A DNA stretch of 64,000 nt. Source: Candidatus Obscuribacterales bacterium. Lineage in GTDB: Bacteria; Cyanobacteriota; Vampirovibrionia; Obscuribacterales; Obscuribacteraceae. Under the pieces are notes generated by a model, which worked only from the letters and a program-made list of their open reading frames with translations, did no database searches and was not told the DNA's origin. A program made the position numbers and the translations under genes. Positions 8,850 to 17,216 of this stretch are shown piece by piece. Position 1 is the stretch's first letter. The number at the start of each line of letters is the position of its first letter. The stretch covers positions 1-64,000 of the forward strand of contig JAIETF010000070.1 in assembly GCA_019745415.1 (NCBI GenBank), given 5' to 3'.

Positions 8850-9356
8850 TTATTTGCTTGCGGGGGTAGCAGCCGGAGCGGTGCTGACTTGAGCCAGACG
8901 CTTGACTACACCTTCGGTGATGTCGGTTCCGCCAAGCAGAACAGCACCCTTCATGAACACTGTATCGAGCTTACGGCTTTCAGCTTCAGCCTTGATGGCC
9001 GAATCGATGTCGGTCTCAAGTGAAGTTTCGAGCGATTGAGCACGGGTTTGAGCCTTTTTGTACTCTTCGTCGATTCTGCTCTGCAGTTTCTTCTGCAAAC
9101 CTTCCAGTTCAGCCTGGGGCTTTTTGGCTAGCTTGGCTTCTTCGTATTGTTTATTCGATTCTTCCAAGAGCTTTCTGACAGAATCTTCGACTCTCTTAAG
9201 TTCATCAGCGGCTTTCTGAGCTTTCGAAAAGCTAGTGATGACTTTTTCACGATCGACTACGCCTATAGCCGATTTAGAAGCATTTTGAGCCATGGCAGGC
9301 ATTGCCAAGAAGGCGAGAGCCAAGGCGGAAGCAAAACTTTTCTGAACGTATTGCAT
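8850..9356 (-). CDS. OmpH/Skp-family periplasmic chaperone
   Basis: A 168-residue exported protein of the OmpH/Skp type, which holds unfolded outer-membrane proteins in the periplasm. It has a signal peptide (SFASALALAFLAMPAMA), a conserved start GVVDREKVITSF after cleavage and a long charged coiled coil (roughly residues 45-125, Lys/Glu/Gln-rich) that forms the tentacles in this family, ending with DTVFMKGAVLLGGTDIT. The ATG at 9356 is chosen over an in-frame start at 9446 because GGAGAGAAG lies directly before it and the signal peptide begins there. It lies just after bamA and 79 bases before lpxD, the classical skp position. Confidence 0.85.
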   Translation of the reverse strand: MQYVQKSFASALALAFLAMPAMAQNASKSAIGVVDREKVITSFSKAQKAADELKRVEDSVRKLLEESNKQYEEAKLAKKPQAELEGLQKKLQSRIDEEYKKAQTRAQSLETSLETDIDSAIKAEAESRKLDTVFMKGAVLLGGTDITEGVVKRLAQVSTAPAATPASK

Positions 9357-9451
9357 TCTTCTCTCCAAAGAACTAATCAAAACACACAACTGCGTCTTGC
9401 GGCAGTTTACACCATTTGCAAAGCTCGCTGCCTGAAATCCAGACAAGCTAT

Positions 9452-11449
9452 TTAAAACTTCTCACCAAAGCCTATAGTCAGCCTCGGAACATTGCGACCA
9501 AGAACCGAAGAAATAATCGGTAGACCATAATCAATACGGACCAGACCAACCATGGGCATATTAACACGCAAGCCCAGTCCAACTGAGGCACCCATGCTAT
9601 TGCGCGAAAGCAAACTATTGGTTATGCCGTTACCCATAACTTGTCCAAAATCGGCAAAGGCAACAGCCTTGACGTTCTTCTTAACAGCTCTGAAGACGGC
9701 GTTGGTTTCAGGCAGCGGAATCTTGGAGCGAACTTCAGCAGTAGCCATGAGCATTCCCGCTCCTGTGCCCAGATCCGAGAAGGCACGATAGCCGCGCACA
9801 CCATTCCAGCCACCTAAACGATACTGAGCAAACTGAGGCAGACCCCCGACAGATGTACCACCTTGGGCATTGAGAGCAAGAGTGACACCCTTGCCGAGCG
9901 ATTTGTAAGTGGATGCACTAGCGCCAGCTTTGAGAAAGCCGCCCGAAAAACCGGCGGAAGGACTAGCCGAAAGCTTGATGAAACTACCTTTGCTGGCATC
10001 GATGGCGCTATCTCTAGTATCTCTTGTTATGGAAGGATTGACGGTAAGATAGGCTCCACCCTTGAGCTGGTTATTGCGATATTGCTCGGCCAACTGCCCA
10101 GCCTGAAGAGAGTTGGCAGCCAAACCTGTTTCTAGAGCACGACTGGTCATACTGGTGAGAATACTTTGGTTCTCGGCAATATTAGCCATATTGCGCAGAG
10201 TAGTTTGCTCACCAATCAAGCCTAAATTAGCCGACCAAGCACCTTTGAGAGGCTTGCTGAAAACCACGCTGGCACCAAGGGTGCGCTGCATAGCCTGGTC
10301 GATAAACATAGAGCCCATGTTGCGACCAAAGCCGGTCACAGCCATAGATGTATTGGTTCCCCTCAAATTAGGTTCGATAAAGGAAGCTTCTAGATTATAG
10401 GTACGACCGGTCGGCATAAATGTGGTACCGGCGTTATTGATTGAGTTACTCATGCTATTGAGAGTGCCTGAACCAATCTGCGAACTCAAACTGATGACTT
10501 GACCACGCCCTCTAAAGTTACCGTCCGAAAAGCTCATAGAACCGAAAGGACCAGCCACCGAATCGACGCCACCGCCGACCCCGACCGAAGCAGTGCGTTT
10601 CTCGTCAACCTCGATCTTGAGCGTGTATTTGTCTGGATTAGTCGCCGACGGGACAACCGAGCGGCGTATATCTTGGAAATAGCCGTTGCCGTAGAGTTTG
10701 CGTAAATCAGCAGTCAGCTGCTTTTCGTTGTAGACCTCGCCGGGTTTGAGTTTGATGGCGTTCTTGATGATAAAGTCTTTAGTCTTCTTATTGCCGCCGA
10801 TCTCGATACTATCAAGCGAACCCTCCGAAATTTCCAGTTCCACCGAGCCATCGGGATCATCCTTAACCCCGGTCACCTTGGCTAGGACAAAGCCCTTCTC
10901 GTGATAGGCCTGCTCCACTTTCTCGATAGCGGCTGAAAGAGCGTTGATGTTCTGCGGCTTACCGAGCTGATCATTGAAGAGCTTGCTTATTTCCTCAGTA
11001 GATATCGCCTGGTTGCCCTTGATTGAAAACTGAGTAATCGGTGCATTTTCCTGCACCCGAATTTTGAGCAAAATGCCTGAGCCGGTCAGTTCCGGATTGA
11101 CCTGCAAAGATTGATCGTCAAAGTGTCCGAGACCATTTATAGCTTTCAGATCTTCCATGACCTGATCGCGGTCGAATTTATCGCCCTTGCGGGTCTTCAC
11201 CACACTGGTGATATCTTCAGTAGGGATGAGACGATTGCCTTCAATCCTTACTTCATCGACGAGATACTGCCCTTCAGCCTGGGCTGGCAAAGCAAAACTG
11301 AGCGAGCTGTGCACCGCTAGTAGTATCAAAAGCAGACCAGTCCTCTGCCCTGCTTTTGCCTGTTTCAATTTTGTTTTGCCGTTGATAAACAAATCAAAGC
11401 TCGATAGATGCGAACCCGTCAATTTTAGCACGACGAAGGAGCATGCCAA
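9452..11449 (-). CDS. bamA: BamA/Omp85 outer-membrane assembly protein
   Basis: Central protein of the outer-membrane beta-barrel assembly machine. A signal peptide (LLLILLAVHSSLSFALPAQA) is followed by about three POTRA domains (residues 60-285; e.g. VDEVRIEGNRLIPTEDI, GSLDSIEIGGNKKTKDF) and a 16-stranded type barrel. The conserved loop-6 motif VRGY is in LGGWNGVRGYRAF, and the protein ends in Phe (LTIGFGEKF) as expected of an outer-membrane barrel. There are fewer POTRA units than in E. coli BamA (five), as in several cyanobacterial-type Omp85 proteins. The start is uncertain: no ATG precedes the signal peptide in frame. The furthest TTG is at 11449; GTG at 11431 and TTG codons downstream are alternatives and none has a good ribosome binding site. 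Confidence 0.88.
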   Translation of the reverse strand: MACSFVVLKLTGSHLSSFDLFINGKTKLKQAKAGQRTGLLLILLAVHSSLSFALPAQAEGQYLVDEVRIEGNRLIPTEDITSVVKTRKGDKFDRDQVMEDLKAINGLGHFDDQSLQVNPELTGSGILLKIRVQENAPITQFSIKGNQAISTEEISKLFNDQLGKPQNINALSAAIEKVEQAYHEKGFVLAKVTGVKDDPDGSVELEISEGSLDSIEIGGNKKTKDFIIKNAIKLKPGEVYNEKQLTADLRKLYGNGYFQDIRRSVVPSATNPDKYTLKIEVDEKRTASVGVGGGVDSVAGPFGSMSFSDGNFRGRGQVISLSSQIGSGTLNSMSNSINNAGTTFMPTGRTYNLEASFIEPNLRGTNTSMAVTGFGRNMGSMFIDQAMQRTLGASVVFSKPLKGAWSANLGLIGEQTTLRNMANIAENQSILTSMTSRALETGLAANSLQAGQLAEQYRNNQLKGGAYLTVNPSITRDTRDSAIDASKGSFIKLSASPSAGFSGGFLKAGASASTYKSLGKGVTLALNAQGGTSVGGLPQFAQYRLGGWNGVRGYRAFSDLGTGAGMLMATAEVRSKIPLPETNAVFRAVKKNVKAVAFADFGQVMGNGITNSLLSRNSMGASVGLGLRVNMPMVGLVRIDYGLPIISSVLGRNVPRLTIGFGEKF

Positions 11450-11489
11450 GATGTTTCTTGAAGGGATGCAACCTTAGCTGAAATTTATA

Positions 11490-11519
11490 AAAGGGAGCTG
11501 TCTTCAGACAACTCCCTTT
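11490..11519 (-). terminator. Rho-independent terminator of the aldehyde dehydrogenase gene
   Basis: AAAGGGAG at 11490-11497 pairs with CTCCCTTT at 11512-11519; with the inner TGTCT/AGACA pairing it makes a 13-bp stem with one mismatch and a four-base loop. Read on the minus strand the stem is followed by TTTTATAAATTT, a T-rich tail. It lies about 50 bases after the aldehyde dehydrogenase stop and before the bamA start, so it separates the two transcription units. Confidence 0.7.
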
Positions 11520-11567
11520 CATCACGTTAATTGAGACTAATCAGTTGGCTAAGCATTAATTCAAGAG

Positions 11568-13076
11568 CTATTCCTGATTTTCGAACCAACCTACGGCGAT
11601 GGGGTCGAGGTTGATATTGATCTGCTTTACTTCGGTGTAGGCCTCGAGCCCGAAAGTGCCCAGTTCACGACCCCAACCGCTTTGCTTGTAGCCGCCCCAG
11701 GGACATTCGGTATAGGTATTGTGATAGGCATTCACCCAAGTGATACCGGCTCGCAACTGCTTAACCACTTTATGAGCGCGGGTGATATCTTTGGTGAAAA
11801 CCGCACCAGCAAGACCATAGTCTGAATCGTTAGCCAGTTCGACAGCCTCTTCTTCGCTCTTGAACTTTTGCACCACAACCACCGGCCCGAATATTTCTTC
11901 CTGCACGATACGCATATTGGACTTTACGTCTTTGAAGATAGTCGGGCTGACATAAAAGCCTTCGCCAAACTTATCGCCTTTCAGCCTTTCGCCGCCGGTA
12001 ACCAGTTTGGCGCCTTCTTTCTTGCCCACTTCGATATATTCGAGCACCCGCTTCATCTGGCTTTCAGAAACCAAAGGACCCATCTCGGTGTCATCTTCCA
12101 AACCAGGACCAACTCTAATCTTTTGTGCTCTTTCCGCCATTTTCTTGACGAAGCTTTCATAGATTGAATCTTCAACAATCATGCGCGAACCGGCTGAGCA
12201 AACTTGACCCGAATTGCAATAGATGGCAAAGAGGGCATAATCGACCGCCACATCAAGATCGAAATCAGAGAAGACAATCATAGGCGACTTACCACCCAAC
12301 TCTAAGGTAACTTTCTTGAGATTACCGAGAGCTGCTGCCGCTATCAGTTTGCCAGTTTTGACACTGCCGGTGAAGGCAATTTTGTCGACCAATTTAGACT
12401 CGGCAATTGGCTGACCAACTTTGGGACCATCGCCCAGAACAATATTGACGACGCCTTCGGGCAGACCGGCTTGTTGCAAAAGCTCAGCCAAACGCACTAC
12501 GGTCAAAGGTGTAAACTCGGAGGGCTTGAGCACGCAGGTATTGCCGGCGGCGAGGCAGGGAGCAAGCTTCCACGCTGCCATAAGAAGCGGATAATTCCAG
12601 GGAATGATCTGTCCGCAAACACCTATCGGCTCACGCACAATACTTGTCACAGAAGGAGCCGGCACATCAACAGTGGTGCCGGTAGGTTTGGTGATCAAGC
12701 CGGCATAATAGCGGAAGCAGTTTGCACTATCAGCGATATCATAGCTGGTTTCACGCAGGGGCTTGCCGCCGTTCAAAGTTTCGAGTTCAGCCAGTTCTTC
12801 TGCATTAGCATCAATAAGATCAGCTATTTTGAAGAGTGTCTGCGCTCTTTCAAAAGCAGTAAGGCGCGGCCAAGGACCTTTATCAAAAGCACGACGAGCG
12901 GCTTTGATTGCCTCCTCAACCTGACCAGGGGAAGCCTCAGCCACCTTAGTCAAAACTTTTCCATTAGCTGGATTGACAAGGGAGCGCTCGCTATCACCGT
13001 CCTGGAACTTGCCGTCGATGAATAACTGCCATTTGCGATCAACCTTGACTTTGGGCGCCGTAAGGGTCTGAGCCAT
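11568..13076 (-). CDS. NAD(P)-dependent aldehyde dehydrogenase (betaine-aldehyde-type)
   Basis: Oxidises an aldehyde to its acid with NAD(P)+. The catalytic residues are visible: Glu259 in LELGGKSP and the nucleophile Cys293 in NSGQVCSAGSR; the cofactor region includes IPWNYPLLMAAWK and FTGSVKTG. The C-terminal WGGYKQSGWGRELG is conserved in the class. The overall pattern (GGK, WNYP, an ending near VGWFE) resembles betaine or amino-aldehyde dehydrogenases, but many homologues have broader substrates, and no choline/betaine genes are nearby. Length (502 residues) is normal. It is a single-gene unit with its own terminator downstream. The 196-base gap upstream (13077-13272), shared with divergent tmk, shows no clear promoter. 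Confidence 0.85.
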   Translation of the reverse strand: MAQTLTAPKVKVDRKWQLFIDGKFQDGDSERSLVNPANGKVLTKVAEASPGQVEEAIKAARRAFDKGPWPRLTAFERAQTLFKIADLIDANAEELAELETLNGGKPLRETSYDIADSANCFRYYAGLITKPTGTTVDVPAPSVTSIVREPIGVCGQIIPWNYPLLMAAWKLAPCLAAGNTCVLKPSEFTPLTVVRLAELLQQAGLPEGVVNIVLGDGPKVGQPIAESKLVDKIAFTGSVKTGKLIAAAALGNLKKVTLELGGKSPMIVFSDFDLDVAVDYALFAIYCNSGQVCSAGSRMIVEDSIYESFVKKMAERAQKIRVGPGLEDDTEMGPLVSESQMKRVLEYIEVGKKEGAKLVTGGERLKGDKFGEGFYVSPTIFKDVKSNMRIVQEEIFGPVVVVQKFKSEEEAVELANDSDYGLAGAVFTKDITRAHKVVKQLRAGITWVNAYHNTYTECPWGGYKQSGWGRELGTFGLEAYTEVKQININLDPIAVGWFENQE

Positions 13077-13272
13077 GACCTACCTCACTAGAACTTGCTA
13101 ATATGTGATCTTGATTTGGAAATTCTCACCCGCCGTTCAGGCGCATGTTTAAGCCCAGAGGTGCCCCGATAGAGGCATTTGGACCGTGCTTAGAAATTTC
13201 CCAAGAGTGCGGCAATCATAGCATTTATGCAACAATTATTTAGATTCCCCAAAAAATTAACAGCTTTAGATA

Positions 13273-13935
13273 ATGGCAACCGCAACCAAACCAAAGAGAA
13301 ACTATCCAGGCACTTTCATAACCCTGGAAGGCCCGGAAGGCGCTGGAAAAACCACCCAAGTCAAGCTGCTTTCACAAAAGCTTGACTCTCTTGGGATTGC
13401 CCATGTCATTACCAGAGATCCCGGCGGCACTCCGTTGGGCAAACAAATTCGCCGTATACTTCTCACACCGGGCGGCACAGTCTCGCCCATGGCTGAACTC
13501 TTGCTTTACCAGGCAGATCGAGCCCAGCATGTCGATGAACTAATTATGCCGGCACTTATGGAAGGCAAGTTAGTCATTTGCGATCGCTTCATCGATTCCA
13601 CTGTGGCATATCAGGGTTATGGCCGCGGTATTGATATGGAGATAATCAAAACTCTCAACCAGATGTCTACCGGCGGTCTGCTTCCAGAGTTGACTATTCT
13701 GTTCGACCTGGAAAGCGAGAAAGGTCTAGGAAGATTACACCCAGGCGGACACGACCGCTTGGAGAGAGAAGCCATCGAGTTTCACCATAAAGTTAGACAA
13801 GGTTATCTCAAGCTCGCGGAAGAAGAACCGCAGAGATTCTCGATCATTGACGCGACAAAGGCGCTTTCGGCTGTGCAAGAAGACCTACGCCGCATCATAA
13901 TTGAACACTTTGCCGACCGCTTTTCTATTGTTTGA
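13273..13935 (+). CDS. tmk: Thymidylate kinase
   Basis: Phosphorylates dTMP to dTDP with ATP, an essential step in dTTP supply. Motifs: P-loop GPEGAGKTT at residues 20-28, TRDPGGTPLG (the family's substrate segment, usually TREPGGT), and DRFIDSTVAYQGYGRG, the DR(Y/F)xxSxxAYQ signature. The lid region near GLGRLHPGGHDRLERE carries basic residues. Length (220) is typical. The ATG at 13273 has only a weak upstream purine run. The stop overlaps the convergent YPG-repeat gene by 11 bases. The Asp in place of Glu in TRDPGG is a conservative change. Confidence 0.93.
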   Translation: MATATKPKRNYPGTFITLEGPEGAGKTTQVKLLSQKLDSLGIAHVITRDPGGTPLGKQIRRILLTPGGTVSPMAELLLYQADRAQHVDELIMPALMEGKLVICDRFIDSTVAYQGYGRGIDMEIIKTLNQMSTGGLLPELTILFDLESEKGLGRLHPGGHDRLEREAIEFHHKVRQGYLKLAEEEPQRFSIIDATKALSAVQEDLRRIIIEHFADRFSIV

Positions 13936-14713
13936 CGCGCTGTGCAATCTCATTTGAAAGATTGTCTAGATCGCGCCTGATCTCGTTTTCATAGTCGCTA
14001 TCCAGAGTTCCACCTTGGGCAATGCGATAACTGCGCTCTTTTTTCTGAATGTCGGTGGCTCTTCTTTTCAAATGCTCATAATCGCCATCGCTTATTTTGC
14101 TGTCTTTTTTTGCATCTTCTAGAAATTTAAAAGTATCGCTGAACTGCACCGATACCGGCGGTTGCTTAGCCACAGGCTGTTCTTGCGAATTGGGGGCGAC
14201 ATAAATCGTATTGACCAAGCCCTGACCAAAGCCGCTAAAACCAGGATAGTAGGGATAATAATAACCGCTGGGTGCTCTCCACATATTGCAATTGACATTG
14301 CCCAAGCGAAAGGAAAAATTAGCACCGCCCATGGGCACTGGCGCGCCGATATTGCCCGCAAACAGGGGATTGATGGTGCCGTACATGCCCGTATTTGTGC
14401 CTGGAATGGCACTGGGAAGCAGTCCTGTGCCCATGCCCGGATAAACTCCGGGATAGAGTCCGGGATAAGTGCCCGGATAAGCTCCTGGATATGCCCCCGG
14501 ATAATAGCCGGGATAAGTGCCAGGCATAAAAGTAGCGCCGGGAACCTGTTGGGTCGGAGCCCAGCCGCTATAGGGGCTGCCGAGAGTAGATTGAGCCTGT
14601 GCCGGCAAATTAAAAGCCATGCAAAAAGCTGCTAAACCAATACCAGAGATACCGCTAAATAATGCCTCTTTCAAAGAAAACGGTGGCAATTTTCTCTTTC
14701 TATTTTTGAACAT
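13925..14713 (-). CDS. Exported protein with YPG-type repeats
   Basis: About 262 residues: a signal peptide (hydrophobic SGISGIGLAAFCMAFNLPAQA), then a low-complexity region in which the unit PGxY is repeated about eight times (PGTYPGYYPGAYPG and so on, roughly residues 55-95), a second Pro/Gly/Asn stretch, and a charged helical C terminus (FSDTFKFLEDAKKDSKISDGDYEHL). The start ATG at 14713 has GAGGAAGG five bases upstream, which rules out the in-frame TTG at 14728. The repeat suggests a flexible or polyproline-type surface segment, as in some bacterial envelope or matrix proteins; the role is unknown. Confidence 0.65.
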   Translation of the reverse strand: MFKNRKRKLPPFSLKEALFSGISGIGLAAFCMAFNLPAQAQSTLGSPYSGWAPTQQVPGATFMPGTYPGYYPGAYPGAYPGTYPGLYPGVYPGMGTGLLPSAIPGTNTGMYGTINPLFAGNIGAPVPMGGANFSFRLGNVNCNMWRAPSGYYYPYYPGFSGFGQGLVNTIYVAPNSQEQPVAKQPPVSVQFSDTFKFLEDAKKDSKISDGDYEHLKRRATDIQKKERSYRIAQGGTLDSDYENEIRRDLDNLSNEIAQRVKQ

Positions 14714-14750
14714 AAGAGCCTTCCTCAATGTATTAGAACGGCTGCGGGGC

Positions 14751-14790
14751 TGAAATCTACCTAAATCTACTGAAATCTGCCTGATTTTAG
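14751..14790. repeat. Four 10-bp degenerate tandem repeats
   Basis: TGAAATCTAC at 14751-14760 is repeated with changes as CTAAATCTAC, TGAAATCTGC and CTGATTTTAG through 14790. It fills the short gap between the YPG-protein start region and the next minus-strand gene's stop. It is one of seven such short arrays in the window. Confidence 0.6.
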
Positions 14791-14797
14791 TCTAGCT

Positions 14798-15211
14798 CTA
14801 CTCAGGAGACTCTTCCAAATTGCTCTCATTTTTGACTTTGACTGTGAACTGATAGTTTGTCTCTTCACCGATCATATGGGCGCTGATTAGGCTCCAGAGA
14901 GAAAGGAAGCCAAGTGAATTGATGTTATAAACCCCCACCGGAGGCAAAGTATGGCTGACACAAAGTGTGATCAGCCCGGGTAATGAGGCGATGCCGCAAA
15001 CCGTGCCTAGCTTACGAGCAACAACCAAGAAAGGTTTGGATAGTCTGTGGCGCATGGAGCCCATGACAAGCCCGGTCACAAGCAAGACCAAAGCAATTGC
15101 TAGACCATGCACAGCCAGGTCGAAAATAATATGGCAGATGATGCTGATGGCCGCACTTTGCACTTGGGCAACCACTTCACTAAAGCTAAAGTTGTCGAAG
15201 GCTTTTTCCAT
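14798..15211 (-). CDS. Small predicted inner-membrane protein
   Basis: A 137-residue protein with three likely membrane segments: around residues 20-48 (IICHIIFDLAVHGLAIALVLLVTG, possibly two helices), 68-85 (GTVCGIASLPGLITLCV) and 95-112 (INSLGFLSLWSLISAHMI), ending in an acidic tail. The start ATG at 15211 has GGTGAGAA just upstream. I do not recognise the family. It follows the TPR gene (23-base gap) on the same strand and may be co-transcribed with it. Confidence 0.55.
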   Translation of the reverse strand: MEKAFDNFSFSEVVAQVQSAAISIICHIIFDLAVHGLAIALVLLVTGLVMGSMRHRLSKPFLVVARKLGTVCGIASLPGLITLCVSHTLPPVGVYNINSLGFLSLWSLISAHMIGEETNYQFTVKVKNESNLEESPE

Positions 15212-15234
15212 ATTCTCACCGTCTCTTTGAAAGA

Positions 15235-16557
15235 CTATCTTACCTGTGTTTTAGCGCTTTCCTTGAGAATTTTGCCTAAATTCGTATAAGCTTCAGCGCA
15301 TTCAGAGTTACATTCAATGGCTTTCTTCCACTCAGCCACGGCTTGCTCTTTCTTGCCGAGCTTCATGTAAGCCAAACCTAAATTGTTATGGGCACTGGCG
15401 TCTCGAGGTGCATAGCGCAAACACTCTAGATAAGCTTCTACAGCTTGCTCAATCAGCCCAGACTGATAAAGCGCCACACCAATATTGTAATGCGCTTCCG
15501 GATAATCAGCCTTTAGACTCAAGGCTTGTTTCCAAACATTGACCGCCTCGTCGTAGCGCTTCAGTTCATATAAAGCAATGCCCAAATTATTGCGAGCTTG
15601 GGGATAAGCCGGATCTATCTTGAGAGCCCGCTCTAGAACATAAATGGACTCGGGCACCTGTTTCTCCTGCCAGAGCACCACACCAAGGCAATTGAGCGAA
15701 TCGGTATCATCCGGATTCTTCTCTAATAATTCATTGAGAATGACTCTAGCCTCTTCATAACGACCTAAACCATCGAGACATTTGGCCTGACGCAGCTTCA
15801 AATCTTGGCTGAATTTTAGACCAGCCCCGATGCAGAGCTTTTCGGCAGTTCTATATTCAACCAAAGCCTGATCAAATCTCTTCACTCGCCTAAGACAATC
15901 GCCAAGATCAAAATGCAAATCACCCAGAAGGGTGCCGTCATTGGCTGCGGTGGAAGCTTTAAAGGTTTCGATTGCTTGCTGATAGGCTGCTACAGCACTT
16001 TCGTCATCACCCTTGAGCGAAAGCACATGCCCGAGCTTTCGATAAGCCTCAACACTGGGTTCCAAGCGTATTGCCCGGTAAAGATTGCTGAGAGCGTCGT
16101 CATATTTACCTAAAGCTATCTGGCAAGCAGCCATATTGCATATAGAAACAGCATTGCCGCCCGGTCGTCTTTCCAGTTCTCTGAGTGCGTCCACCTGATT
16201 GCCCTTCAAACGAAGCACACAGGCTAAATTATTGGAAGCAGAAAGGTTTCCCGGTTCTCTGCGCAGCACTTCTTTCAGCTTTATTTCAGCCGCATCAAGA
16301 CGACCGCCATTGATGTCTTGAGAAGCAGACTCGAAAATATCGCGACTTGAGACAGTATCAAGGTTAAGATCGCTGTAAGAAACTTTTGAGTCTGACACTG
16401 GGACGGTTAATTCAAATCCAGAAACGTCTGCACTAGGCGGAGTATTGCTATCCGGCTCGGCGGCCCATGCCGGAGAAGCAAAATCGATTGCCAGAACAAT
16501 GCCGGCAAGCAGAAGGATTCTGGCGCCATAAAGCGCTCTTAATCTGGTTCTAGACAT
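15235..16557 (-). CDS. Exported TPR protein (about ten repeats)
   Basis: A 440-residue protein with an N-terminal signal peptide or anchor (ILLLAGIVLAIDFASPAWA) and TPR repeats from about residue 75 to the end. Clear units include DALSNLYRAIRLEPS, SAVAAYQQAIETFK, ESIYVLERALKIDPAYP, EAVNVWKQALSLKADYP, QAVEAYLECLRYAPRD and QAVAEWKKAIECNSE. The regular 34-residue spacing and N-G-LG/YN-LG-AY pattern match canonical TPRs. Such proteins serve as protein-binding scaffolds; the partner is unknown. The ATG at 16557 precedes a small membrane-protein gene on the same strand. No catalytic domain is present. Confidence 0.8.
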   Translation of the reverse strand: MSRTRLRALYGARILLLAGIVLAIDFASPAWAAEPDSNTPPSADVSGFELTVPVSDSKVSYSDLNLDTVSSRDIFESASQDINGGRLDAAEIKLKEVLRREPGNLSASNNLACVLRLKGNQVDALRELERRPGGNAVSICNMAACQIALGKYDDALSNLYRAIRLEPSVEAYRKLGHVLSLKGDDESAVAAYQQAIETFKASTAANDGTLLGDLHFDLGDCLRRVKRFDQALVEYRTAEKLCIGAGLKFSQDLKLRQAKCLDGLGRYEEARVILNELLEKNPDDTDSLNCLGVVLWQEKQVPESIYVLERALKIDPAYPQARNNLGIALYELKRYDEAVNVWKQALSLKADYPEAHYNIGVALYQSGLIEQAVEAYLECLRYAPRDASAHNNLGLAYMKLGKKEQAVAEWKKAIECNSECAEAYTNLGKILKESAKTQVR

Positions 16558-16604
16558 GACCTATATACTACTCTCCTTTCTATAATTAAGACAGGAGGTG
16601 GGTA

Positions 16605-17039
16605 ATGGCCAAAATTACAATTGAAAGCAGTCATTTGATCAAGCTATTAATGGGCACAGCGGTATTTTCTTTTGCCCTAGGGACTACATTTTCAGTGGCT
16701 CAATCACAAGAGACCTTTTTAGGCTCGGAGAAATTCGACAGAGCCCAAACAATGCTCCTCAATCTTTCACACGGCAAAGGTTCGGCCGGCTATTTTCTTT
16801 TAGAGTCGGAACGCATGCAGAAAGAAATCACCCACAACCTGGAGAGAGCTCTCAGTCAGATAGTGCAGGTGGAAAAAACCTATGCCAAGTCTAAAGGCAA
16901 GCCCGACCAGAAATATCTAGACGCCAGCCAACTGCAACTAGTTAACGCCAGACAACGTTCTGAAGAGCTGACCGAATACATTTCAACCACATTTAGACAG
17001 ATGAAACGCTCAGTCAAAGAGACTTTGCTTAAGCCCTAG
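16605..17039 (+). CDS. Small exported helical protein
   Basis: A 144-residue protein with a signal peptide (LLMGTAVFSFALGTTFSVA) followed by a mostly helical, charged region (residues 35-140). No known family is recognised. A strong ribosome binding site, AGGAGGTG at 16593-16600, fixes the ATG at 16605; TATAAT at 16581-16586 may be its -10 box, without a convincing -35. The last codons and the TAG form the first unit of a 20-bp tandem repeat array that runs past the stop, so the C terminus (ETLLKP) was probably created or reset by the duplication. Confidence 0.6.
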   Translation: MAKITIESSHLIKLLMGTAVFSFALGTTFSVAQSQETFLGSEKFDRAQTMLLNLSHGKGSAGYFLLESERMQKEITHNLERALSQIVQVEKTYAKSKGKPDQKYLDASQLQLVNARQRSEELTEYISTTFRQMKRSVKETLLKP

Positions 17040-17118
17040 AGACTTTGGTTAAGCGCTAGAGACTTTGGTTAAGCGCTAGAGACTGTGCTTCATCTCTAGA
17101 AACTGTGCTCAAATATAG
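17019..17118. repeat. Five 20-bp tandem repeats spanning a stop codon
   Basis: GAGACTTTGCTTAAGCCCTA at 17019-17038 is followed by four more 20-base units at 17039, 17059, 17079 and 17099; units two and three are identical and the last two are more diverged. The first unit encodes the final six residues and provides the TA of the stop of the preceding gene. The array stops eight bases before the tRNA 3' end. No spacers are present, so it is not a CRISPR array. Confidence 0.85.
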
Positions 17119-17125
17119 AAAAACT

Positions 17126-17197
17126 TGGCTCCGACTGGATTCGAACCAGTAACCAGGCGATTATGAGTCGCACGCTCCACCGTTGAGCTACGGAGCC
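17126..17197 (-). tRNA. tRNA-Met (CAT anticodon, elongator type)
   Basis: On the minus strand a full cloverleaf can be drawn: acceptor GGCTCCG/CGGAGCC, D stem GCTC/GAGC, anticodon loop CTCATAA, T stem ACTGG/CCAGT with loop TTCGAAT and discriminator A at 17126. CCA is not encoded. The GGCT start and the CTCATAA loop resemble elongator tRNA-Met; the CAT anticodon could also belong to a lysidine-modified tRNA-Ile, which usually begins GGGCC, so Met is preferred. The outermost anticodon-stem pair is a T-C mismatch. Confidence 0.9.
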
Positions 17198-17216
17198 GTA
17201 GGAATTATTGTAACCT

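Noticed and set aside
14162..14635. 157-codon plus-strand frame
   Set aside because: Antisense to the repetitive YPG-protein gene, which has a signal peptide and a strong ribosome binding site.
17019..17118. CRISPR array
   Set aside because: Units are contiguous 20-mers without spacers, and no cas genes are present; the same applies to the other arrays.
17126..17197. tRNA-Ile with lysidine-modified CAT anticodon
   Set aside because: The acceptor start GGCTCCG and CTCATAA loop fit elongator tRNA-Met better than the usual GGGCC start of tRNA-Ile2.
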